Below, piece by piece: positions 33,377 through 45,300 of a DNA stretch of 64,000 bases. Source of the stretch: Ctena decussata. Lineage: Eukaryota; Mollusca; Bivalvia; Lucinida; Lucinidae. The notes beneath the pieces were generated by a model. It ran no database searches. It was not told the DNA's origin and worked only from the letters and a program-made list of their open reading frames with translations. The stretch spans positions 51,263,757 to 51,327,756 of the forward strand of contig OZ022499.1 of the NCBI GenBank assembly GCA_963989385.1, in the 5' to 3' direction. The position numbers were made by a program, and so were the translations under genes. Numbering within the stretch: the first letter of the stretch is position 1; every line of letters starts with the position of its first letter.

Positions 33377-36300
33377 CTGCAACAATACACAAGCCATAAT
33401 TACCCAAAATATTGGGACATTGTGACCCTTTACTGTATGCATGTATTTATCAAAATGATTGATATTAGTACCTCCTTGAGTATGATACAACAAAACCAAC
33501 AAAGTGTCATGTGTGCACTGGGAAGACAGATCTGCCTGGGCATCTGTCAAGTCTGATCAGTCTTTACTGTGTGCTTAAAGGATAGCCAAGGGTCTTAGCT
33601 AGCTCCATGCTAACAGCAAAGACTCTGATCAGACTGGGTGGACACCAAGGCTGATCTGAGCCTTTGCAAGGCGTACATGCCACTTTGTTGGTTTTGTCAG
33701 TGGCAGCTCATATTACTACCCGTTTAAGTGTCACTAAACAGTGTAGCCTGGTTTAACCTGGCTCCCATAATGCCTTTTGCCAATTGTAGACTAAAGAAAC
33801 CTCTTTCCATGCTTTTTCTCACTATATGGGTTTCTAAGGAGACTGAACCTAATTTAATTATCTCAGAAGACATTCAAATCCACTCGGGTTGTTAAAGCAT
33901 CATAAGCTTAACAAAGTCATTAGTCAAGGATTCATTAAGTCTTACAGTATTCATAAAATCAATTGCGGTAATATTTTTTGCTGAAAAATTGTGAGGAGCT
34001 TTTGCATCGCAAAAGCTCATACAAAAGCTCCTCACATTTTTTCAGCAAAAAATGGCAGTGCTTTTGTGTACAATACATTTGAAATTGTAATGTCTTGTTA
34101 TAAACTAACATCATTGTTAGTTCTTAACAACTAGGCCCAGGTTTTCTGAGATATTCTTTGTATTATTTTTTTATAGAAAATGATATTAGAAACACTAAAT
34201 ATACTTTCATAAATGTTATACATCTTCACATAGCTTGTCAAAATCATAATCATAAATTTCAATGAGACCTTATATTTTTTATTAAATGTGACACTTCAGC
34301 AACTGACCGACTTCCTTAATATTGCTTTCAGTATTATTAAGTGTATCACAGGGTATAATCGATTCCGCCAATTTTCGCTTCCTGCAGAGACTGTACATCA
34401 TATCTGGCTTCCGCCGCGACTGTCCGCGAACTCTTGCTTCCTGCCGAGACTTCTGTACATGATAAATGGCTTCCTGCGGAGACTGTCTGCGTGATTCTGC
34501 TTCCTGCCGAGGCTCTCGGCAGGAAGCAGAGTCACGCGGACAGTCTCGGCAGGAAGCCATTCCTTGAGGACAGTAGTCTCTGCAGGAAGCAAAAGTTCGC
34601 GGTCAGTCTCAGCGGAAGCCAAATATGATGGACAGTCTCTGCAGGAAGCGAAAATTGGCGGAATCGATTATACCCTGTGTGTATGCACATACAATGCAGT
34701 TCAAAATAAAAGAATTATCATTCTATGATAGTTAGTTTACTTCATGAAAGTTATCTCCTATTAATGTGAATTAGCACACTTTCAGGAGAAGCAACTCTGC
34801 CATTTTCATTTTTGTCTCCCTTTCAATGTAGTCAATTCTTAAAGGAAAAAATTTGTTCCTTTAGGAGCAAAATTTTTCCCCTTAAAATCTGCCCCAGTTT
34901 AGTAGGGCTTTTACATCCAGGAAAGCAGCAAACAGAATATCACAAAAAGTTGTTTGTAAAAATAGAATAAACAAGAGCTGTCGGCTGACTGCATAGCTCG
35001 CCTGAATAGGTGCTTGCCCATCACACAGTCGCTTTGGTGGTGTGGACTGCTATGCATAAAACTTCAGGCAAGCATGTCCATAATGACGACACATTTATAA
35101 ACAAAAGCTATCTCAGAAGTAAGTCTTAAAATAAAATAAAAAATAAAAAAAAATCCACATGAAATTTCAAAGTCCATGAGCTTGAGGTCAAAGAACTAAG
35201 AGGTGTGGGAGGGGGTAGGGGGAGGGGGGAACTAAGGATGTATCAAAACCTTGAACCATTATCTAACATCAGTCCAAGTATTAGTATCAACTGAGTCCAT
35301 TGTGGCACTGTGAAATTATATCTTCATAAATATAAAACTTTGACAAAATCTGTAAGACAAAATTCTAAGTCGATGATCTTGACTTCAAGGTCACCCCGTG
35401 AGGTAAGTATATAGTGTTTTTTAAAAACTCAAAAAAAGTGTCTAACATCAGTTAAAGTGTAAACTAAATCTCTGAATTATGAATCAGTATACAATTTGAA
35501 AACATTAATAAAGACCAAATTTCCTAAGTCCCTGACCTTGACATCAAGGTACCTGAGCAGGGTTGTGGTAGTACTCTGTAAAACTTTGGACTAATATCTA
35601 ACTAAAGTGCAAATATAAAAAGAATTCATCGCTGGGTTCGGGAGATATGTGTCTTTAAAAGACTTTAACCAAAACATCCAATCAATAAAAAGAAAATTTT
35701 CTAAGTCCATGACCTTGACATCAAGGTCACTGAGGGGGGTGGGGGTAGTACCTTGGAAAACTTTGGACCAATATCTAACTACAGTGCAAGTATCAAAGGA
35801 ATCCATCCATGGGTTAAGGAGATATTGGGCTTTATAAAACTTTAACCAAAACATCCAGTCAAAATATACTCCCAATATTCTAAGTCCATGACCTTGACAT
35901 CAAGGTCACGGAGTAGGGCGGGGGTGGTACCCTGTTAAACTTTGGAGCAATATCTAACTACAGTGCAAGTATCAAAAGAATCCATCCATGGGTTAAGGAG
36001 ATATAGGTCTTCAAAAAACTTTAACCAAAACATCCAATCCGGACGCCAACGCGGACGAGGACGAGGACACGGACGCTGACGCCGAAGCTGTGGTGACAAC
36101 AATAGCTCTTCCTGAACTTTTGTTCAGGCGAGCTAATAAAAACACTTTCAGGAGAAGCAACTATAATATTTTCTTTCTTGCCTCCATTTTCAAACAGAAT
36201 CAATTCTTTAAGGAAAGATTTGCCCCTTTAGGAGTAAACAGTTCCTTTTAAGAGTAGAGTCCTTCTTGAAAGAGCCATTCTGTACAGTAAGCAAAAATAG

Positions 36301-39300
36301 CCATCAGAGGAGATGGCAAATCCCCCGACCGCAGACCCCCATGGGCCTTGGTAAGAAGGGTGCACTTCAAAACACATGTAAGTAATATATTGTCATTCTT
36401 TTATGCTTCTGATTGACATTATCTGTTTAACAGATGCATGATTATCTAACACTCAGACTAAAATAGTATGCTTGACTGCTATAAAGAAGTAATATCTCAA
36501 ACAGCCGCCATATACATAAATATATAGCATATGATACATTAAACTTTCAAAATGTGTGTATAACTTCTAAAGTACAAGCCCTACAAACCTAATTTTGAGC
36601 TCTCTAGTAAGTGAATTTGGACATAGAATCCAAATCTGGAAGAAAATTTTTTTGGGGGGGGGGGGGGGGGGGGGAGGGGGGGGGTGCGGGCACGGGAATG
36701 TGGAGGGGTTAGAGAGAGTTAGGAACACTGATAAAATATCACAGCATGATCATCAATATTCTAAAAGGTACACAGTTATTCAAATTCTGGAGCTGGCCAG
36801 GGTTATACAGATATGGAGCAGAGACTCAAACAGTAGCTCAAACTACCAATGGGAAATAACTCAGAAAGTATAAAAGCAAGAGTTATCATTCATGTATGAG
36901 ACAAATTGTCATGACCTGTTCTGCATATCTGTGAAGTATCATGAAAATATTTCAAAAGGTATTCAAGTTATGGAGTGGACACCTAAAATCATCAAAGGGA
37001 AATAACTCAAAAAGTAAGAAAGCAAGAGTTGTCATTCTTGTTCGCGACACATCATCATGACCTGTTCTACATATCTGTGAAGTATCATGAAAATGTTCCA
37101 AAAGGTATTCAAGTTATAGAGCGGACACGAAATCACACCTTAAACCATCAAAGGGAAATTACTCAAAAAGTAAGAAAGCAGGAGTTGTCATTCTTGTTCG
37201 CGACACATTGTCATGACCTGTTCTACATATCTGTGAAGTATCATGAAAATATCCCAAAAGGTATTCAAGTTATAGAGCGGACACGAAATCATACCTAAAA
37301 TGATCAAGAGGAAATAACTCAAAAAGTAAGAAAGCAAGAGTTGTCATTCTTGTTCGCGACACATCGTCATGACCTGTTCTACATTTCTGTGAAGTATCAT
37401 GAAAATATTTAAAAGGGTATTCAAGTTACAGAGCGGACAGGAATCTGCCAAAAAATCACCAAAGGGGAGATAATTCAAAAAGTACAATAGCAAGAGTTAC
37501 CATTCTTGTTTGCGACACATCGTCATGACCTGTTCTACATAGCTGTGAAGTATCATGAAAATATGCCAAAGGGTATTCAAGATATAGAGCGGACAAGAAA
37601 ATGTTTACGGATGGACGGACGGACGGACGCCAGGCTCATCACTATACACCTTTCCTATAATTCAGAGTCTGTTCGAGTTTTGTCCCTTGCAACGCCTATA
37701 ACGTCATCTATAGGATAGGCTATTGTTTTTCATTGTGTTACCAAATAAATGCCGGTTTTCCGTATATTCAAAACTAACATTCAACGGTTAAGATTAAGAC
37801 AACTATTTTGTTCCAGCTATATTTAGCTCTTTCTTTGTCGGAAAATAAGCTTTATAACTTATAGCATATGGGAAACTGACATAAAATTAAAAGATTTCCT
37901 ACTAAAATTTCGGGCCAAAATTACCGTAATCGAAAGAATATGAATCACCAGTACAGCTTCCAAAACATAAGGAAAAGAAAGAAAATCGCGGAAGATGTTC
38001 AGACCGTTATTACAAAAGATACAAAACAAAAGATTAGCTGATTATAAAGCAGACACACGCTAAAAATTACAATAAAGTGTGCTGACACGGAATTCGTTTG
38101 TGTAATCATGGAATTGCGCGCATTGCCGCAATAAACAAACACCTATGATTGTGTATTACCTAGACACGTGTTCTGAAGGCAGCTTTAAGAACACCTACCG
38201 TAAAATGGAAACGATCTAATAAATAATACCGAAGATAAGTAAGAGATGGAAAAATAATATAAATTCAACCTCGGGTTCAAACTTACGGAAAAATTTCTGG
38301 ATGCTGATGCTTTTAGATCGGTGTATCGCACAAAAAACATAAATATCAGCGCTATAATCTGTCCGGTAATAATGCGTATTTACTATCTGAATGCTGACGT
38401 TTTACCTGTCGGAAAAATGGAAAGAACTTTTCTGATTTACGAAACTTATTTTACGAAATGTAACTAACTATTTTATATTGAACAAACGTGAATGTATTGC
38501 CGGGGTGTTAAAACACGGCGTCGATGAAAGGGGTCATGATAATGATGGGCGACTTGTCGGGATTCTCAATATGATATTAAATAAATAAAAATATATATAA
38601 ATAAAAAAAATCACATGAAAACAGGGCAATTATACTTTAATTTGGTCTTTCAATGAATTTTTTGGCAGTTTACATTTACAAAACGTCTGCTTTATGCACG
38701 TTATCTGTGCTTGCAGTTGTACTGAATTATATGGGATATCCTATAGATGACGTCACAGTCTACTTGGGTAGATAACTCGTGCGCGACTTAATCGATTTAT
38801 AGGAAAGGTGTATATCCCCCGAACCTTTCGGTCGGGGGATAATAAAAAGGGAAATCACTACAATTGTTTCCCTTTGTAAAAATGGCAGAAAAAACACGGA
38901 GGTGTACTCATTTGACAAAGAGAAAAACTGGATATCTTGATCAGACTGCCTATGTTTGAGGCTTGGAAGAGCATACATAGTATGCATTGAGTTTCTCACA
39001 CTGTTTCATATGAGCTGTGACATTACAAAACCAACAATGTGGCATCTGTGCCCAGGGAAGTCTCCGATCAGCCTGGGCTTCTGCCAGTCTGAGCAGAGTC
39101 TTTGCTGTCAGCATAAAGGTAGCTTAGACCCTTAGCCACCCTTTAACTGCACAGCCAAGACTCTGATCAGACTGGGCATATGCCCAGCCTGATCTGAGTC
39201 TTTGCTGGGTGTACATGCCACTTTGTTGGTTTTGTTGTGTCGCTGATCATATTATCCAAACTGAAAAGCATTAAAACCTCAAGCCTGTCAACACACAACT

Positions 39301-42300
39301 ACAAGTACCTTTAAAAACACTTCAACAAACAACACATTCCGTCACCTTATACAATTCTCCTTATAAGAAAGGGTTGCAGGGACAATTTTCCATATTTCTA
39401 CATAAAATCGTATGTTGTAACCCCTCATTAGAACAGTCTTGTCAAAACATTCCTAATGCTGGTTCACAACATATGTTTTCATTGAGAAATAAGAAAACTT
39501 ATCTAACAAATATCCTAACAATCCCACCTTATCTAAAGCTCTGCCTTACTATGTGTTTACTGAATCAAGATTATGATTAAATTAAATTCTAAAATCTGTA
39601 ATATTTCACTCTAACAAATAAACCTCATTTGCACAAGTATTCAACAGTTTGTGAATTAAATTGTTGTATTTATATTTTATAACACAGGCAACCTTAAAAG
39701 AGATGTGATTAGATCTATGGTGTGAAATAGGATATTTTAGACAACATTTTTTAAAAATTGCCAATTTTGATGTCTCCATGGAAAGTAACAGATTCATTGG
39801 ACAGTGGTTCAGTATTACATGGCCATAAGTCAGCCAATTCAGAGCAACAGATAGTTTTTCTGGTGAGTGGGTATTTTACACACCAAAATAATTTCAACTG
39901 GGTAAAATCTGATTTTACTTTTGGTAACTGAGCCCCAAAATTAAATGAATTGGGTAAAATCTAAACTGGTATCATCTCACAGTTCATTCCACCTTTTGGT
40001 AGACATTTTGATTAAAGCAGTCATGAAACGCTTACTTGGTACAAATTGGGAAGAAAAAATATTAGACTGCTTTACATGTCTTTAATGCCCTAAAGAGTGA
40101 CAGTTTTGCAGCGAATTTACAGAAAGCGCAGTAGCAGTCTGGCATTGAATGTAAACAAACGTATAATCTGATAAGCTACGAAATCGGGAATAACTGGGTG
40201 AGCGAAAACACAATTTGTGTACCGATATGCAAATTTTGGAGAAAAAAATCAAGTATCTAGCAATATTGCATGCATAAAATATGCAGCATATCTGTTTCTC
40301 TGAGCCATTTCAACCAAAGCACATATATAGCTGAATTCATCACCTTCTAAAGGATTAGAAAATTTATGCCATAAACTGATTAATAACTCTGACAGGTTTT
40401 CCTATTAAACTAAATATTACAGACACATCTTAAAACATATCAATACAACAAATGAGCCATGACATGAGAAAACCAACCAGCACACTCAGATCAGCCTGGG
40501 CATCCTCCCTGTCTGATCAGACTCTTTGCTAAGCACTTAAAAGGTAGCTAAGGGTCTAAGCTACCTCCATGCGGACAGTGAAGACTATGATCAGACTGGG
40601 TGGATGCCAAGACTGATCTGAGTCTGCGCTGGGCACACAGCCACTTTGTTGGTTTTCTTGTGTCACGGCTCAAATAATTCCTGCACAAACACAGCTGTAT
40701 TAAACAAGCAATTCAAACATCACATGCAATCATCTAGCCTCTTCATTTACCTTTCTACCAGAAGAGTACATTGGCATAGGAGACTCAGAATCTCTGTTCA
40801 ATGCCTGGGGAAAATATAGGCATTTAAAACCTATGAGTATTAGTATTTCAGAACTTTTTCAAGAAATGCACTTATCAGCCTACACATCCTATATGTTCAA
40901 ATATGAACAGATTTGATCAATGTCATTCACCTTTGTACATCAACATCATCCAATAAGAATAGCAGTCTGGGCTTTCACTGATAGTACATGGCATATGCAC
41001 ACTTTCTCATATATGCAACCTTTCTCTCCATTGCAGTCAGTATACTCCTTCAAATATTCCACAACCTGTGCAATAATTTACCTTACGGAAAACAATAGGC
41101 TCATCATGTGTCTTCCATGCAATTTTAACCTGTTGGTGAAAACTTCGTTAACCACGAAAATGATAAAATATAATGACCTTCAATAAATATGTGATTGTAT
41201 TAAAAGTATGTTCCATTTGTTAACCAGTTTCTGAAATAAAGATTAGCACACCATAGATAACTCCAAAAATAAGGACAGCCATATATGATTCCTTCCATTT
41301 TCTAGAAAAACACCACTCGTGAAAAGTATCACAATAATTCAGCTCCTTAACTACAAGACTTACAGTCAACAGAAGTTATTCTGAAAGTATCTCCTCTGGC
41401 CTGAATTCACTATATATACTCAGGCCTACCAGAAATTGGCTTGACAATAAAAGGGCAAAAAACAAAATGACTGTGGAAAATATGAAGTAGGCGCTATAAC
41501 TTTTCAAATTCTAATGCTTATGTCACACTTTATCTGCATTTGGTCTGAGAGACTTATTTGATGGCTCTAAATGTGGTCTCTTAAAGTCTCCATAGTCCTA
41601 CCAGTGGTAAAATGTCTAAATTCAAATCACTGTTAAAACTGCTTCAACCTTCATGTATGGTAATTAAATGTAAGCTGGTGTGCATATATTGAGTCATTTA
41701 ACTGGCAAAAAGTTGAGAAAACAAGATTTGAAAAACAAGAAATGGATTCACAAAATACAATTTCCTGTTCTGGTTTCTCGTCTAGCAATGCTATATAAAC
41801 ATAGGCGGGATAGTGATGCTAACTCCACGCCTGTACATTGTATTTTTACCATTTTATTCAAATTAATGAAATTGAAAGTAGGTCATTTAAGTTGCCAACC
41901 AAAATGACCCAAATAAGTTTTCAAACCCTTTTTATGTGAAAATCAAGGATGTTTTATTTGTTTAAAGCTGGCTAATCAAGGTCATTTACATTGACGAAAC
42001 TATAGTGAGAAGCTTGCAGCGATACCTCATGACAAAATTTTTCATGCTGATAGAGCAATGGAGCCTTTAAACTCACCATTAATTGTAACAGAACATAACT
42101 ATTCTGACCACCAACTTGAGGAGTTACCTACCTTGCTTCTAATGAGTTTAGAATGGTTATCAACTTCTTTGATCATTTCTTGTTGAGTAATCTTGCTTCT
42201 GGTTAGCACCATTGTCTGCAACACATAGAAGGACACCTGTCCATAATAATATCGAGAGCCCTAGATAAGAGGGGGTATTTGGTGATAATTAAGGATAATT

Positions 42301-45300
42301 TTTGTTAATTCTGGATAAAAACTATGTTGTGACCCCTCATCTGAACCGTCTCCATGAGATGGTTCAGATGAGGGGTCACAACATATGGTTTCAATAAGAA
42401 ATAAAGAAAATTATCCCTCAATTATCATCAAATAGCCCTCTTAACTAGAGCTCTGATATCTAATTAATTGCTCTTTTCTGTGCATATATATTTATCATAT
42501 TTTGAGAAATCAGATTCATTATTACTAGAAGCTCTGATATCTAATTAATTATTACTAGAAGCTCTGATATCTAATTAATTGCTCTTTTCTGTGCAAATAT
42601 ATTTATCATATTTTGAGAAATCAGATTCATTATTACAAGGGTGACAATACAATGCGCATCAGTGTAGACCTGTTAGCATTTTAAAACAATTGTGACAAAA
42701 GGTAATACCTAAATCAACACTTTTAGAGCCCTGTGCACTTAACTTTTTCAAAATGGAGACAAATACTTGGGGTGCCCGACATTTCATCGAAAGACGAAAC
42801 ATCGAAACGTCACTTCATCGAAACGTCACAACATCGAATACGACAAAATAACAAACCGTCAAAATATCTAATACGACATAACATCGAACGTCAAAAGATC
42901 GAAAAAGCCATATAAACACTACAACAAAATATCGAAATTACAACATTTCAGGTGCGACAAATGATCGAATTTGCCGTTATTCCTTGTAGCAGTCCGCAAA
43001 TTTACCGCTATGTTTATTATTCACTCAGTTACCGTCGAACACATTTTTTGGCCTCATAGGGCTCCAGGGGTAATTTTTGGTATTACTGGTGTTCACCAAG
43101 GTGAGTATTTTTTATTCTATAAAACGGGCTTTTCAAACACCATTGAACAAAAAATTGTGCTTGTACAACAATCATGGAGTTTGTAAAATCTCAAAAAGGG
43201 AAAAATAAACTTGTTTTTGAGGGTTATATGTACATAATGGATAGAAAGACAGAACAAAAAACCTTTTGGAAATGTGAAACTGAAGGCTGTCGAGGTCGTT
43301 TAATTGCCACACAGAGCGGTTCCGAAATACGAGAAGTTAGACCAACCAAGGAGCACAATCATGTTCCCGATCGTGCAAGGATTGAGGTATTGAATGGTTA
43401 CATTTATGCACCCACCTTTCCATATCTCTCTCTCTCTCTCTCTCATTTAAAACCACTGCACGATGAATCAATAGAACTGTATGATATTGGTTTTCAACTT
43501 ATTTTTCTTAGCCTTAAATGAAAATATAGGAAAGCGTGTGAGTGATATTTACGTAAAATCGTTTCTTTGTACGACACAAAAGATTTTATGTTTTTGTGTC
43601 TACTCAGTCACTCACACATTTGCTTTTTTTTCATTCTAGGCTAAGAAAGCATCTCAGCGCATTAGAGAATCTACGTCTACACAAGCCAAAACAGAGAAAT
43701 TATCAACAAAGACGTGGCGGAGAAAACACCTGCAGCAGCTCAAGGTGCCTTGCCAAAAGAGGCATCTTTGAAGAGGACAATTCAGAGAGAGCGCAGACGT
43801 CATTTGCCAGCTGCACCAAAAACTGCCGATGACATTATCTTGGAAGGACAATGGCGGCAAACCCATTCTGGAGAAGACTGGGTTATTTTCGAGGAAACCA
43901 CTGATGATGGAAAAATATTAATGTTTTCTACTACTGAAAACTTAAAAAATCTTGCGTCATCCAGTGCTTGGTTCGGGGATGGGACCTTCTCCGTTGCCCC
44001 ACCTTTGTTCTACCAATTGTATACAATATTTGGTAATTATTTAGGTAAAACAATGCCATTCGTTTACTGCTTACTTCCTAAGAAATCGAAGTCTGTTTAT
44101 GAAACGGCTTTTGGGGTGATTAAGCGGAAGCTGGAAGATATGAATCAAAATGTAGAGCTCCAATACTTTCGTCCCGACTTTGAGTCAGCCACTCACAAAG
44201 CCATGCAATCTATATTTCCACAAGTAAATGTACAGTGTTGTTTCTTTCATTTTGCGCAGTGCCACTGGCGGCAGTTAGTTGATCTTGGTTTGCGCAAGAA
44301 GTATATAGAAGACTTAGACTTTTCTCATAATATTTGTATGGTTACTGCTCTTGCGTTCCTTCCCTATGATTGCATCAAATCCGCTGCTGCACAGCTCAAA
44401 GAACAGGTTCCCGAAGAAGCTGTTGAGTTCATGAATTATGTTGAAAAAATATTCATTGGCTCGTTTCGCATGGAAAAAAATCCTGCCAGCACAACTGAAT
44501 TGCGTATGCGTCTTGTTTGGCAAGAAGCACGATTCCCACCTAAAATATGGTCTGTGTATGACCGTGTTATAAATCAAGACCCTCGCACAAACAATTATCT
44601 GGAGGGCTGGCATCGGCGATTTTCGTCAATAGTTGATGTCAACCACCCAGATATATACAAATTTCTAAGTAAATTGACCGGTGAGCAAGCGCATACCGAG
44701 ATGTGCAGGAGGGAAATTCTACGTGGAGAAGATCCCAACCCCCACAAAAAAGCAGGTCTGTCAAGAAATAAACGTTTGGCTGCCATTGTTAGCGATTTTG
44801 AAAGTCGTACATCTGGAAACCAGTATATTATTTATTTATCGGCGGTGGCCTTTAATATATCATATTAAATCAGTTCTGTTCAGTTCCACTATAGAAAAAT
44901 ATAAAATACGGAATAATGTGGCAACGAAATAAGCCTTTTGTGAATTTCTGTGACCTGACTGAAACAGACAAAGTGACATATTGATGCAGCAAAAATATTA
45001 ATAGACCTATTTATTCGATGTTTTTTCGATGTTTTTTCGATATTTTTTCGATGTTTTTTTTCGATTAAATGTCCATTCGATATTTTGTCTTATTCGCTGT
45101 TTTGTCCTTTCGATATGCTGTCTTTTCGACGAACTGACTTTTCGATGTTTTGTCTTTCGATGTTTTGTCATAGACCCAAGTAGTAAATTTTCTTTCTTAT
45201 AAGTGCACATTTCAACAATTTATTATATATTGAAGAAAACAAGTTTAAAGGTTAAGCATACATGTAGGAGAAAAATTGCTTACGGCCATAGAAGGACAGA

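Noticed and set aside
34282..34628. Four overlapping open frames on both strands
   Set aside because: All are readings of the foldback element's repeated arms.
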